Positions 48,178 to 61,349 of a stretch of 64,000 nt of DNA are shown here, piece by piece. The stretch is from Dastarcus helophoroides. Lineage: Eukaryota; Arthropoda; Insecta; Coleoptera; Bothrideridae. The stretch lies in contig CM053325.1 of NCBI GenBank assembly GCA_028583605.1, forward strand, positions 59,230,813-59,294,812, given 5' to 3'. The notes beneath the pieces are model-generated. The model ran no database searches. It was given only the letters and a program-made list of their open reading frames with translations, and had not been told where the DNA came from. Both the position numbers and the translations under genes were made by a program. Positions within the stretch are counted from its first letter, which is position 1. Each line of letters begins with the position of its first letter.

Positions 48178-49226
48178 TTTGAACCTAAATAATTTACTAG
48201 CTGTTAGGCATATGGGAAAATATTTGTTACAAAATTTGTCACAAATTTTATGTTCTACAAATTTTGTTGTTTTGTTGTATAGAAGCTATAGAAACCGGGA
48301 TAATAAAAAAAAACCATTTTTTGTAACTTTGATGGTAAAATATTTACCAATTCTTGGGCATATGAGAAAATATTCGTTACTAAAGTTGTCAAATTTCATC
48401 CTTTACAATTTTTGTTATAAACGTTAACATCATAGAAGCTATAGAAAACAAGATAATTGCAAAATATTGATTTGAGGGAAATTTGACCCTGAATATCTTA
48501 CTAACGGTTGACCATATAAAAAAATGTCTTAAACCAAAAATGTGGCAAATTTTAAGCTCTACAAATTTTATTATAATTGTTAACATCATAGAAGCTATAG
48601 AAACCGAGATAATTGCAAAAAACTGATTCTTAGGAAATTTGACCTTGAATAATTTACTAACGGTTGACCTTATAAAAAAGTTTTTTCAACAAAACTTGTG
48701 GCAAATCTTATGCTTAACAAATGTTATTATTAACGTTAACATTATGGAAGCTATAGAACCCGAGATAATTGCAAAAAGCTGATTTTTAAGAATTTTGACC
48801 TTGAATAATTTAGTAACGGTTATTCTTATAAAAAAATGTCCAAAACAAAACTTGTGGCAAATTTTATACTCTACAAATTTTGTTAAAAACATTAACATCA
48901 TACAAGCTATACAAACCGAGATAATTGCAAAAAACTGATTTTTAGGAACTTTGACCTTGAATAATTTACTAACGGTTGACCATATGAAAAAATGGCCTAA
49001 ACAAAACTTGTGGCAAATTTTATGGTCTACAAATTTTATTATAAACGTTAACATCATACAAGCTATAGAAACCGTGTAATTGCCAAAAACTAATTTTTAG
49101 GAAATTTACCTTTAATAATTTACTAACGGTTGACCATATAAAAAAATGTCTTAAACAAAACTTGTGGCAAATTTTATGCTCTACAACCTTTATAATAAAT
49201 GTTAACATCTTTGAAGTTGCAGTGTT
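48178..49226. repeat. 156-bp satellite, about seven copies
   Basis: The landmark CTAACGGTTGACC occurs at 48501, 48657, about 48813, 48969 and 49123, spacing 154-156 bp, with two more diverged copies at 48197 and about 48346. Each unit includes CTTGTGGCAAATTTTATG, TTAACATCATAGAAGCTATA and GAGATAATTGCAAAAA. Middle copies are more alike than the first two. No gene is seen. Confidence 0.93.
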
Positions 49227-49595
49227 GGTGCGCAGTAGGTAGGTGCGCAGTAGGTAGGTGCGCAGTAGGTAGGTGCGCAGTGAGTAGGTGCGCAGTGTGT
49301 AGATGCGCAGTAAGTAGATGCGCAGTGGGTAGGAGCGCAGTGGGTAGGTGCGCAGTAGGTAAGTGCGCAGTGGGTAGGTGCGCAGTGGATAGGTGCGCAG
49401 TATGTAGGTGCGCAGTAGGTAGGTGCGCAGTAGGTAGGTGCGCAGTAAGTAGGTGCGCAGTAAGTAGGTGCGCAGTGAGTAGGTGCGCAGTGTGTGGTGC
49501 GCGGTAAGTAGATGCGCAGTAAGTATGAGCGCAGTAAGTAGGTGCGCAGTAGGTAGGTGCGCAGAAGGTAGGTGCGCAGTAGGTAGGAGCGCAGT
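49227..49595. repeat. 15-bp minisatellite, second array
   Basis: The same GTAGGTAGGTGCGCA unit in the same orientation as the first array, about 25 copies, after the 156-bp satellite. The junction is abrupt on both sides. Confidence 0.95.
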
Positions 49596-49925
49596 GTTAT
49601 TATCAATAAATATTTGAATTTGCCGCTACCGCATCCTGAAAAATTAAGTACATATAAATTTACTCCGCTGCTTTGTAGCCAAATTGTTCTTTTAATACAT
49701 GCGAGCATAAGTAGATATTGTTAACAAAACCTTCTGTCATCTGTCATTGAAGCAATGACTCGTTGAGGTTAATGTAATTTTTTGAACCTTTATTTTTGGT
49801 TTTCAAGTATGTTGAGAAACCGGCGTTCAATTTTGGCATGTAATAAGGTAAATATGACAAAATGTATATATATATATATATTTTCATTTAACTACATGAA
49901 CTGAGTAATCGAATTTTCAGATTAA
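49596..49925. other. Short single-copy segment with a TA run
   Basis: Ordinary sequence with a (TA)n run at about 49864-49880. No gene is recognised. Confidence 0.5.
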
Positions 49926-52085
49926 CTTGGAAATTTGGAAATAGAATCGAACTTTGCGAAAACAGTCAGAAAATTGAATCTAGAATAAAAACCGATCCTT
50001 TCAGAAAACTTTAAAAACTATCCAAATTTCGAAGATTTAAAAAAATAACGATTTTAAAAAATACCGTCAAAATGTCGAGAAAAAGGTTGAAATCTCTTAA
50101 AGAAAAGTGAACATTTTCAAGACAAATTTTAATTTTGAAATAGACAAGGAAAAACGAATTTTGGGAAAAAGTTGGAATGTTTCGAAATTCGTGTTTGAAA
50201 TAAAATTCTAACTTTTCGAAAAATCTCAAAAATTGTTGAAAATTCGAAAAAATTATATTTTTAAAGGTGGAATTTTGTGAAAATGGATGTAATTTTCAAA
50301 AGAAGTTGGAACTTTGAGAAAAATTTTTCACTGTAAGCGGAAATCTTCAGAAACATAAATCATCCCTATTTCTAGTACGAGTCAAAATTTTCAGAATAAG
50401 ACAACTTTTGAGAAACATGAAATTTTCGAAAACTTAAATATGAAAAAAAATCAGAAAAAAAAACGAATATTAAAAAAATGAAAATTCAATTTTGATAGAA
50501 AAATGTAGAATAAAGTCGTAATTTCCAGAGCGACCAATTTTTTTGAAAAAACCTTAGTTTGGGAAAGGATTTTTTAGAATACCGAAATTGAATAAAAACC
50601 CAACCTTTCAGAAGAACTCGAAATTTCTAAATATGCCAAAATATTTCCAAAGACCAAATGTTGTGAAAAAATTTGCAATTTCCAAAAACGCTTTTCTCGA
50701 AATGTTTACTTTTTTATTCTAATTTTCACATAATATTTAAATTTCAATAAAGAAATTGAATGTACAAGAAATCTTTTTCTCGAAATTACCCAAAAATATT
50801 TTTCGCAACATTTTTAATTTTTGATAATATGCCGACCTAATTTAGAGAAAATAGACGTATTTCGAGAAAACTGAAATTTAAAGGAAAAGCCAATTTCGAG
50901 GAAAAAGTCGAGAAAGTTCCAGAAACTAAAACATGGCATTTTGAAATAAAAGTCAATATTTCGAAAATAAGGCGAAATATGAAGATGGAATTTCTAGTCA
51001 AATTTAAAAAAGTCAAAATTTAAAGAAAAAAATATTCAGAAAAGTGGCCTAATTTTGATAGAAAAAATGATTTCCGAAAGAAGAGCCCAAAAAGTGGAAT
51101 TTTGAGAATAAAGTCGAAATTTCTGAAAAGACGAAATTAAACTAATTTTAAGAGAAATTTAAAATTTTTAGCAAAGTTGAATATCGAATTTTGATAAAAA
51201 AATATCGGGAAAAAGGCAAATTTTAAGAAACCTGTTAAAAGTTCTGAAAAATCAAATTCCAAATGATCAAAATCTTCAGAAAAACCCGATGTTAATAAAA
51301 ATAAAGGAATTAAAAAAAACGAAATCTCTGAAAAGCAGTCGACATTTCGAGAAAAATTACCAAATGAAGCATCAAAGATCGAAATTTTCCAGAAAAAATT
51401 CAAACTTAAAGAAAAAGTGCAATTTTGAGAATAGCCGTCAGTTTGTGGAAAAAACGAGTCTTGAAAAAAAAATCAAAATTTTAAGAAAGATACGAATTTC
51501 CAGGGAAAATATTCAATTTTCCGGGAACATACAGGATAAGATTTTAGGATAATTTTAAATTTGCGAAAAAAGGCGGATTTTGAGAAAAATATCAAAGTTT
51601 CGATTTTTGAGAAATTTTGAGAAACAAGTTGTATTTCCCCATTCCAGGGGAAATTTTCTCCGAATTTTTGTCTTTTTACAAAATTTCTAAAAAAGTCCTT
51701 ATACAAATTTCCAGATAAATATTGTTATCAAAAAATCGATCAAGTTTTAAGCAAAAGGGTAACTCTTGATAAAAAAAGTCAAAATTTTCAGAAAATCAAC
51801 GTTTAAAGAGAAGTCGAAGTTTCCGCAAAAACTAATTTTGAGAAATGATAGAATTTCGAAAAATAAAATGATGAATTTTGAGATAAAAATTCGAAATTTT
51901 TAGTTAAGTTAAATTCTGATAAAATAAATCGAATTTAAGGAATACATTTGAAATTTCCAAAGAAATTTATGAAAAAAGACGAATTTCGTGAAATTAGTCG
52001 AAATTTCGAGAAAATATCAATAGCTTAAAGAAGGACGACTTTTGTCGAATGGAAATTTTTTAGAGAAAGTCTCCTCAGTTCAATA
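49926..52085. repeat. A-rich quasi-satellite
   Basis: Words such as AAAATTTTGAGAAAAA and GTCGAAATTTC repeat irregularly, in the orientation opposite to 1-5850. No gene is seen. Confidence 0.65.
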
Positions 52086-52377
52086 TAAATTTTTGTTAAC
52101 CACACGAGTTGGGGGGGGAGGGGGCAAGCGCCCTACCCTGCCCTATTCTGACTACGTCTATGTTAAAACTAATTCCACAAAGACGAGGGCCTCTTGAAGA
52201 TCTACCCGCCCGGAACCTCGCAATAGCTATGGCCGCCCCTGACGTTTCGTGTATGTTTTGTAGTGTTTATGTAGTACAAACCGAATTCATTCGTTTTATT
52301 TCATAACAAGCTTTATTCAGGACATTAAATATATACATAGTGTTGAACTGTTCTGTTACTGTTACTATTAGTTAATT
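52086..52377. other. Unique segment, possible element end
   Basis: GGGGGGGGAGGGGGCAAGCG followed by CTGACTACGTCTATG resembles the border of a mobile element. The rest is ordinary sequence up to the hAT-type insertion. No gene is recognised. Confidence 0.35.
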
Positions 52378-54872
52378 CAGGACTTCGAACCGGAATTGAA
52401 CCAAAAACCGGAAACCGACAAAAACCGTTGTTTTCGTCGGAATGAAAACCGAAACGGAACCGAAAAAAATGTCGGGTTATTTCGCTTCGTTGAATTTATA
52501 TACTAAAAATAATTTTTACTTTACCTTTACGTTTGAAAGTTTTTTTAGACATTTCAATTTCTTTTTTAAATTTGACACAAATTCACTCAACTTTAATCTC
52601 AAAATTATGAGACTTTCAGTATTTCATTTTTGTTTAAAAATCAAATTAGAAACTCACAAGTTCTGCATTTTCTAGAAAATATTGACTTTATGTTCAGAAT
52701 TTTAACTTGAATCATTTTTAAAATTTTTTGACTTTATCTTCAAATTTGGACTTTTATCTGGACTTTTTTCTTCGTTGAGTTTAAAATTAAAAAAATTATC
52801 TTCTATTATAACTTTGAAATAAAACAGTAGCGTGATTTTTATTTAAGCTAGGGAAACTCGGCTTTCCTTTTTTTTTCGCAAATTCGAATTTTTCTAGAAA
52901 TTTGAACTTTTTTAAGAAAACTCCAAATTTACTTCTTTCCTTAAACGTCAATTTTCCTTTCCTAATTTTTTCAAGTTATTAGTCAAATTTTAGATTTTTT
53001 TGACAAATTTTTCCTTCAAATTCCACTTTAATTTTAGTAATCAATTTTTTTTCGAAATCCCAAATTTAAATTATTATGATTTTTTACGCTGCCGACTTCC
53101 TAAAACGTTCTATAATTCCAAGATATGATTTTTTCTCAAAATTTTCGATCAAATCTCGCAATTTCAAATTTAACCCAGAAATTTTTAAATTTCAAATTAT
53201 AATTTCATGAAAAAAATACAAAATTGTATTCCAATTTAAAGCTAAAATCTTGAAATTGGGGTCGGAATTTTTAGAGTAAACTTGAAATGGTGGCATCTTA
53301 GAAAATGTCTAATTTAAACTTCCAATAAGTTTGTTTACGCTAAAATGGCAATTTTTATTCTGAAAATTTTTGATTTTTTTTCAAGATTTCGACTTAAGCA
53401 TTAAAATTGCGATATTTTTTCAGAGTCTTTAGAATTTAGGAGTCAAAATTGTGTTTTTTAAATATTACTTGTTTTCACGAAACTTCTGATACAAACTCGA
53501 AAGTTTGGCCCTTTGCTCCTTGAACTGTTTTGTCAAAAATCGATTCTCAGAATATTAAATGTCTGCAAATTTTGGAGCTACTGTTGAAATTTTTTCTAAA
53601 ATTTCGTCTTTAAAATTGAAATTCACGTTTTTTTTTCGGAAAATTTATCGTTAATGTTAAAATTTTATTTTTTTCCTAGAACATTCATTTTTAGAAATAA
53701 TTGAAACTGCATTTTTTGTGGATTTTTTTACTTTTGCTTTTAAAATAAAGATTACAAATTTCAAATTTTTGCCCAAAATGCTAGCAGAAGTTAGATTTCA
53801 AATGCAAAACTGCTAATTTGAGTTTGAATATTTTACGTTATTTTTTATTTTGTATTTTAATTCAAAATCCCGAAAAAATATTCAAATTTCAAGGAAAAAG
53901 TCAACATTTTTGGAAAAAATCTAAATTTTGAGCAAAAATAGACTAAATTTATGAATAACAATTATTCAAAATTAATCTCATAATTTCGAATTCTGCAAAT
54001 TAAAAGCTTTCGAGCTAAGTCGAATATTTCAAAACTTAAAAAAATAATAAGTGTCAACTTATAATTTCGAGAAAAATGACTAGAATTAAAGAATAAAAGT
54101 CAACCTGTCGATAAAAAGGGTTGCATTTGCCAAGAAACAACTAAATTTTGTTTAAAGTCGATATCATAAAATAATAATAATAATAAAAACTTCAATAGAA
54201 AAAGTTAAAATATCGAAAAAAGGTTAACCAAAACTTTCAGAAATTTTAAAATTTTCAGCAACATTTCCAGAAAAAAATTAAATAGTTGGGTTAAGTTCAA
54301 TATTTCTAAATTAAAAGTAGAAAGTCTGAAAACTCTTCTGTTAAATTTTGAACTTCTTTTTTAACAATTTTGACTATTTCATCAAAATTTTAATTCAAAA
54401 CTTGACCTGAACTAGAAGTGGTCTTTCGGGTATATAATTTAAGGTTTTTATGAATATTTCAATTTTAAATTTGAAATTTCTAAACCCGACATTAATATTT
54501 ACTTTTTCATAAAGTTCAGATTTTTCTTGAAATTTGAGCCCAAACTGAACCAAAAATGCAAAGTTTCATCTTAAAATTTTTAAACCTGAAAAATAGAAAA
54601 TATTTTCCTTGAATTTTAGGCAAGGTCTTAGTAGTTATGTGTTGTAATACGAAGAAAAAAAGAACATAACATTTTCTAAATTAGGTTCGAAAAACAATTT
54701 TTAATTCGAAAAACTTTTGAGAAATCACAAAATGAGTCACCCGGAACTGAAGCGAAAACCGGAAAAAACCGTTATTTTTGTCGGAACGAAAACCGCAACT
54801 GAACCGATATAATTTTTTTGCCGGAACAAAAACCAAAAACCGAAACGAAAAAAATAGCGTTTCGAAGCCCTG
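52378..54872. mobile_element. hAT-type non-autonomous element, 2.5 kb
   Basis: The left end is CAGGACTTCGAA and the right end is the inverse of CAGGGCTTCGAA, one mismatch in 12. The 8-bp AGTTAATT lies exactly outside each end (52370-52377 and 54873-54880), the target duplication length of hAT elements. Both subterminal regions are packed with GAACCGGAA, CCGAAAACCG and GTCGGAA words, likely transposase-binding repeats. The 2.3-kb interior is AT-rich quasi-satellite with no transposase, so movement would need an enzyme supplied elsewhere. Confidence 0.92.
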
Positions 54873-54880
54873 AGTTAATT

Positions 54881-56810
54881 GGACTGTTAGTGACGAAAAT
54901 GCAGTGAAAATGCGATCATGGTGAAAACTGCTTGCAGTGACCAAAAAACTATCATTGCTGTTCATAAACACGAAATTATTGCGACAGGACGTCTTATTCC
55001 TCTACTTAAACCAGTGATTGAGTATTTTGTTAAAAAAAAATGTATTACAGTTACAAATAGATTATTATTTTCAAAAGAAAAAAATACGTGGGCTGAAAAT
55101 TTTAATAATTCATAAAGTTTAGTTCCACTTTCAAACGTGCGAATAAGATTCTTGCTCTGTAAGTACACGATTATTTACTACCACGTTTACATTTGTCTGT
55201 ATTGAAACTATCGGATATCTAGTTGCCTACCCTGTCTCAAATGGCACTGCACGCCACTGCGTACTTGGCGATTTACCAGACCCTCGCCTTAAGTAAAAAA
55301 GTTGTTATGGAGACTGCCGACAAAAGTGAAAACTTCTTCCCTAAGTTGTAAATAGGACTCAAAAAATCCGATCAATGGTGCTTTTGCACCAACTATCGAC
55401 ATGATAATATATTTCTAAAACAGTGAAAGTCAAATGTGATTCCATTCTTGAATCTTGAAGCCGGGCAGCTTTATGATCGTATTTCCAGTTGTGAAGGTTC
55501 TCAAGATGCCATTAAACACAATCTAAGCATGTGCGCACTATAATTATGCAATTTCCAGCACAAGAGACAGATCAATGACAAATATTCAAATGATATTCCT
55601 TCGAATAATCAACAATGCTTTCGAGATTTCAAATCTACCCATATAACATGAGTTCATGCGCGAGCCGCGCAATTTAGACACACAAAGATACATGAATAGA
55701 TAAAGTCAACTGAGCAACTTGTATCTGAGGAATGAAGGAATGTTTTCTTTAAATCTCATAAAAGATACCAAACATAGTCTCCTTTCAAGAGATATAACTT
55801 TTCTTGATTTAATGCTTTTTAATAAGGATAAACAACTACACACGTAAAGCATCCAATTACAGTGATTGCATATCATAATAAATTTACTCCAACTAATCAG
55901 CTGTCTTGAGGGATTAAATTTCGTATTAGCATTCGAGAATTGAATTAACATATAGCAGACGTTACTTATACTGTGATTTGCGATCTACTTTCGGAATTTT
56001 GTTACACTAAAACCCTAATTCGAATACAAAAATTATATTCTACAACATACAATCATGATGTACTACGAGGGTAAATCAAACATAAACCGAATTTTTTTTT
56101 AAGAATTTATTGGTAGTGTGCACAAATTTGTTTCTAATTTAAATAGGTTTGCTTCTAATTTCTACAAATTTTATGAGAGTTTGGGCAAACTTGCCTCCAA
56201 TTTTGACAAACTTCTAGTATGTGCCTACCCAAATTTAAAAGTTTTTATCGAATTTTTGTCTTTTTTTCTCAAAATCTAGGGTATAAATTTTAAAATTTCA
56301 TGCTTTTCTCTAAATTTAAGATGTTTTCCCAAAATTTTGGGTTTCCTACTAACATTTTTAAACTCAAATGCTCTAGAATTTTTCTATTAACGGAATGGAG
56401 ATTAAAGTTGAAATTCTGAAAAAAAAAATAAAATGGAAATTTCTAGAAAAAAGTGAAACACTTCAAAAATAGCTTAGTTTTTGAAAATAATATTTTTTTG
56501 CTACGGTAATCGTAACATTTTCAAAACTTTTCTTAAAATTTTCGAAGAAAAATAACATAATTTATGGCTTTTGTTCCAAACATGATTTCAAATTTTTTTC
56601 GAAATTTACCTTTAATTTTTCCTTTTTTTTCTGCAAAAAAATGTTTGATTACGAACTAAAAAGTTGGTACTTTTTTTTCTCTAGAAATTTTGGCTCTATT
56701 TTCGATATTTCATGTTTATCCAACTTTGGTTTTTATAGATACCGCGATTTTTGTTATAATAGTATTAAGAAATTTTGAATAATATTTTCCGAGAATTCAA
56801 GTCCAAATTC
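54881..56810. other. Mostly single-copy DNA, no gene recognised
   Basis: Normal-complexity sequence to about 56080, with one dispersed repeat (AGACTGCCGACAAAAGTG, about 55312) that also occurs inverted near 23.2 kb. After about 56100 it grades into T-rich quasi-satellite. Open frames of 60-80 codons lack motifs. Confidence 0.4.
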
Positions 56811-56818
56811 GAAACTTT

Positions 56819-57095
56819 ACTCACAAATTTCGTGTTTTGAATTTTTAACATTTGATCCTTTCGATTTTTTTGTGAATTGCAACTATTTCAGAATTTCGAC
56901 ATCAACATTTCCAATTTTTTTTAATCCTGAGATGGCTATAATTTTAATCTTAAAATTTCGTGACAATTCAAGCGCAAGAAGAATGGGACTTTACACTTAA
57001 AAATTTTAACTGTTTCAAAAAGGAATATTTCTCGTCATTTAGTTACAAAATTTTGAGTTTAAACTTAATATTTCTTGATATTCTGACATTTTCTC
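56819..57095. repeat. Satellite leader block, copy 1 of a segmental duplication
   Basis: About 280 bp that recur at 62108-62395. Shared words include GTTTTGAATTTTTAACATTT, CAATTCAAGCGCAAGA and ATATTTCTTGATATTCTG. In both copies the block runs directly into the ~20-bp satellite. Confidence 0.88.
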
Positions 57096-59300
57096 CAAAG
57101 GTTGGAATTTTTCCCAAGAGTTCGAATTTTTGCCAAGAGTTCTAATTTTTTCCAACAATTTTTAAAAAGTTTAAACTTTCCCCAAAAGTTGGAATTTTTC
57201 TCAAGATTCAAATATTTCTCAAGAGTTCGAATTTTTCCCAAGAGTTCGAATTTTCCCCAAAGGTTCGAATTTTTCTCAAAAGTTCTTAAAAAGTTCAATT
57301 TTTTCCCAAAAGTTGGAATTTTGTCCAAAAGTTCGAAGTTTTTCCAAGAGTTCAAATTTTTCCCAAGATTTCAAATTTTTTCCAAGAGTTCGAATTTTTT
57401 CCAAGAGTTCTTAAAAATTTCAAATTTTCCCCGAATTGGAATTTTATCCAAAGATTCGAATTTTTTCCAAGAGTTTAAATTTTTCCAAGAGTTCGAATGT
57501 TTCCCAAGAGTTCGAATTTTTCCTAAGAGTTCTTAACAAGTTCAAATTTTCCCCAAAAATTTGAATTTTTTCCAAAGGTTCGAATTTTTCCTAAGAGTTC
57601 AAATTTTTCCCAAGAGTTCGATTTTTTCCCCAAAGTTCGATTTTTTTTGCAAAAGTTCTTAAAAAGTTCAACTTTTTCCCAAAAGTTTGAATTTTTTTCA
57701 AAAGTTCAAATTTTTCCCGGGAGTTCAAATTATTCCCAAAAGTTTAAATTTTTCCCAAAAGTTCTAAAAAGTTTAAGTTTTCCCCAAACGTTAGAATTTT
57801 TTTCAAAAGTTCGAATTTTTCCAAGAGTTCAAATTTTTCCCAACAATTCGAATTTTTTCCAAGAATTCTTAAAAAAATTCAAATTTTCCCCAAAAGTTTA
57901 AGTTTTCCCCAAACGTTGGAATTTTTTTCAAAAGTTCGAATTTTTCCAAGAGTTCAAATTTTTCCCAAAAGTTCGAATTTTTTCTAAGAGCTCAAATTTT
58001 TCCCAAGAGTTCAAATTTTTCCCAAGAGTTCGAATTTTTCTCAAGAGTTCTTAAAAAATTCAAATTTTTACTGAAAGTTGCAATTTTTTCCAGAAATTCG
58101 AATTTTTCCCAAGAGATCAAATTTTTCCTAAGAGTACGAATTTTCCCAACAGTTCGAATTTTTCTCAAAAGTTAGAATTTTCCCTAAAAATTTGAATTTT
58201 TTCCAAGAGTTATAGTTTTCCCCAAACATTCGAATTTTTTCCAAAAGTTCGAATTTTTCTTAAGAGTTCTTAAAAAATTCTTCCCAAAAGTGCAAATTTT
58301 TCCCAAAAGTTAGAATTTTCCCTAAAAATTTGCATTTTTTCCAAAAGTTATAGTTTTCCCCAAAGATTCGAATTTTTTCCAAATGTTCGAATTTTTCTCA
58401 AGAGTTCTTAAAAATTTCAAATCTTCCCCGAAAGTTGAAATTTTTCCCAAGTGTTCTTAAAAAGTTCAAATTTTTCCCAAACAGTGCGAATTTTTCGCAA
58501 AAGTTCGAATTTTCCCTTTTTTTTTCCAAGAATTCTTAGAAAGTTCAAGTTTTCCCCAAACGTTGGAATTTGTTCCAAAAGTTTAAATTTTTCCAAAAGT
58601 TTGAATTTTTCCCAAGAGTTCAAATTTTTCCTAAAAGTAGGAATTTTTCTCAACAGTTCGAATTTTTTCCAAGAGTTCTTAAAAAATTCAAATCTTCCCC
58701 GAAAGTTGAAATTTTTCCCAAGTGTTCTTAAAAAGTTCAAATTTTTCCCAAACAGTGCGAATTTTTCGCAAAAGTTCGAATTTTCCCTAAAAATTTGAAT
58801 TTTTTCCAAGAATTCTTAGAAAGTTCAAGTTTTCCCCAAACGTTGAAATTTGTTCCAAAAGTTCAAATTTTTTCTAAAAGTTTAAATTTTTCCAAAAGTT
58901 TGAATTTTTCCCAAGAGTTCAAATTTTTCCTAAAAGTAGGAATTTTTCTCAACAGTTCGAATTTTTTCTAAGAGTTCTTAAAAAATTCAAATTTTCCAAG
59001 AAAGTTGGAATTTTTGCCAAGAGTTCTTAAAAAGTTCAATTTTTTCCCAAAAGTTTGAATTTTTTCCAAGAGTTCTTGAAAAGTTCAATTTTTTCCCAAA
59101 AGTTGGAATTTTTTTCCAAAGTTCGAATTTTTCCCAGAGTTCACATTTTTCCCAAGATTTCGAATTTTTTCGAAGAGGTCGGATTTTTCCCAAGAGTTCT
59201 TAAAAAGTTCAAATTTTCACGAAAAGTTGGAATTTTTTTCAAAAGTTCGCATTTTTCCCAGAAGTTCAAATTTTTCCCAAAAGTTTAAATTTTTTCAAAA
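57085..59300. repeat. ~20-bp satellite, inverted orientation
   Basis: Units of TTCCCAAGAGTTCGAATTTT and variants, the reverse complement of the block at 12851-13880. Every 100-150 bp a spacer with GTTCTTAAAAAGTTCAA and TTTTCCCCAAAAGTT occurs. A longer unit is duplicated: ATCTTCCCCGAAAGTTGAAA is at 58421 and 58692, a period of 271 bp. Confidence 0.94.
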
Positions 59301-60930
59301 TTTAGATTTTCATTTTCAAAAAGGTCATATTTTTTTCAAATTAAACTCAAATTTACATAGAAATTGAAATCTCTAGAAAAAGTCAAAATTTCTATTAAAA
59401 AAATTCAAAATTCCGAGAAATGTCAAAATTTCCAACAATGTTTCAAAAAAAGTCAAAATGTGGAACATGGTCAAAATTTTCAAAAGTTTCAAGACAAAAA
59501 TAAAAGGTTAAAACTTCGAGACAATTTCAATGACAAAAAACTGAAATTTTCAAAAAAAAAAGAATTTTTCAAATGAAGATCAAATTCACATAAAATTCGA
59601 AACTTGAAAAATAGGTAAAAATTTTAACAAAGGTGCAATCTTTTAAACAAAATCTTGGTAAGATAAAGGTTTAAAAAAAACAATGAAAATTCTGAAAAAA
59701 GTTCCAGAATTTCAAAAATTGATATTTTATAAAAAATCAGATTTTTAAAATAGTGAAAATTTTCAAAAAAGGGTCGAATTTTTTAGTTTTTCAAATAAAA
59801 GTCTAGAATTAAGGATCGAAACTTCCAAATAATAATAACATTTTTGGAAAAAAGTCGAAATTTTCAAAAAAAACTCAAAACTTCGAGAAATAATAAAAAT
59901 TTGAAGAAAGGTGAAATTAAAAAAAAAAGTGGGTAAATTGAAAAAGGTAGAGGTTTAAAAAAACCAGTGAAAGTTCTGAAAAATCGTAATTTTGCAAAAA
60001 AGTTGAATTTTTCAAAAACATGGATATTTTCAAAAAGGATGAATATTTTCAAATATACATCGAAATTTTTCAAATAAACGTCCAGTTATCACAGAAAGTT
60101 GAAACTTATGGAAAAAGTGGCAATCTTTTTTAAGCAGTGGAAATGTTCAAAGAAAAATCAAAATTTCGAGAAATAGATAAAATTTGAACTAAAGAAGTGT
60201 AAATTTGAAAAAAGGTAAAGGTTTTCAAAAAAACAATTATTTCAACTTAATCAGATTTATTTCAAAAAAATAAAAACAAAAAAATTTCAAATTTTTGAAA
60301 AAAAAGTATCAACATTTACAAAAATTTCAAAAGAAAACAAAATTGTGAAAGGATTGAAATTTACAAAATAAGTTAAAATTTAAAAAACTGGAAAATTGGA
60401 AATTCAATATTATAATATAAAGTTGAAATGTTCAACAACGGTAAGATTTTCAATAAAAAACGAGAATTTAGATTGTTTTTTCATGAATTGTCATTTTTAA
60501 AATCAAAATTTTGGCGTTTCTTCAAAAATGTTGACTTTCTGAAAAAAGGTTTCACGATTTTTATTAAAAATCCTAACTTTCTGGAATACTTCGACTTTAT
60601 GTTTTAAAAATTTCGAATTTCCAAAATCAAATTAAAAAAGACCAACAATTTAAGCGAGTCCTTTTCAAAATTCAAAATTTTTAAAATTTTCAAACTTTGT
60701 AAAAGAATTGAAGTGTTTTAATAAGAATTAAAGTTTTTTTGAAAAATCAAATTTAAAAACAGTCAGATTTGCAAAAAAGGTGAAATTTTGAGTCGAGATT
60801 TTGTGGGTCGAACTAAAAAATGTCGAAATTTTGAAAGAATTGTGATCAAAATAATTCAAAATTATTAATAAAAGTCCAATATTTCAAAAAAAGGTGGAAT
60901 TTTCAAAAAGGTGATATTATTCGTTATACT
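59301..60930. repeat. A-rich quasi-satellite downstream of the SLC22 gene
   Basis: Words such as TTTCAAAAAAGTCAAAATG and GTCGAAATTTTCAAAAAA repeat irregularly. No gene is seen. Confidence 0.6.
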
Positions 60931-60971
60931 TAATTAAAGAAAAGCACCAAGAGAAGGAAAATTGGTTTCAC

Positions 60972-60977
60972 TTTATT
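60972..60977 (-). promoter_or_regulatory. Polyadenylation signal of the SLC22-like gene
   Basis: AATAAA on the minus strand begins 17 bases past the stop codon of the terminal exon, so the 3' untranslated region would be very short. It is the nearest canonical signal downstream of the stop. Confidence 0.6.
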
Positions 60978-60993
60978 CATAAAAGTGGGGTTT

Positions 60994-61194
60994 TCAAAGA
61001 GGTGTATCAAGAACTAATACTGGAATTTGAGGTGGAGTACAGCATGCGAAGCAATCCAATCCAGCTTTTTCTGCGTCTTCAAGGGTCTGAGGTAGACGTT
61101 GAGCTAATGTCTCCGGCAACAGCAGCGAACAAACACCACCCAATACCAGCATTACCCCCATGACTATCAGTGGCAGAGTCAGCATATTGGACCC
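60994..61194 (-). CDS. SLC22 organic cation transporter-like, terminal exon
   Basis: This exon encodes the C-terminal end of a major facilitator superfamily transporter that moves organic cations or zwitterions across the plasma membrane. It starts after an acceptor (TTTTATTTTAG, ending at 61195), in phase 0 with the previous exon, and runs 66 codons to a TGA at 60994-60996. The first part is the last membrane helix (PLIVMGVMLVLGGVCSLLLP). It is followed by the family signature LPETLAQRLPQTLEDAE, typical of insect organic cation transporters, and then a cytosolic tail with Cys-Cys and Pro-rich stretches. A polyadenylation signal follows closely. No damage is seen. The substrate cannot be told from this fragment. 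Confidence 0.93.
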   Translation of the reverse strand, partial: GSNMLTLPLIVMGVMLVLGGVCSLLLPETLAQRLPQTLEDAEKAGLDCFACCTPPQIPVLVLDTPL

Positions 61195-61349
61195 CTAAAA
61201 TAAAATAAATTTAGTGTCATCTAGCTTCGTTCTTTGCTAATCATAACCAGTAAATCCTGCTGCTGTACCTCATTACGTGTTTCATTTCGAATATGTGTGT
61301 AACACCATGCGAATGTTTGAAAAAAAAAAGTCATTTTGTATGTGCTTAC

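Noticed and set aside
43955..48427. Long frames on both strands (Glu/Lys/Arg runs, RCAVG and LLRTY pentapeptide repeats)
   Set aside because: The first come from the polypurine satellite. The pentapeptide repeats come from a 15-bp unit, a multiple of three that lacks stops. Several frames stay open together, which real genes do not do.
52109..52306. 65-codon frame starting MGGEGASALP
   Set aside because: GC-rich sequence at a probable mobile-element border; no recognisable domain or splice context.
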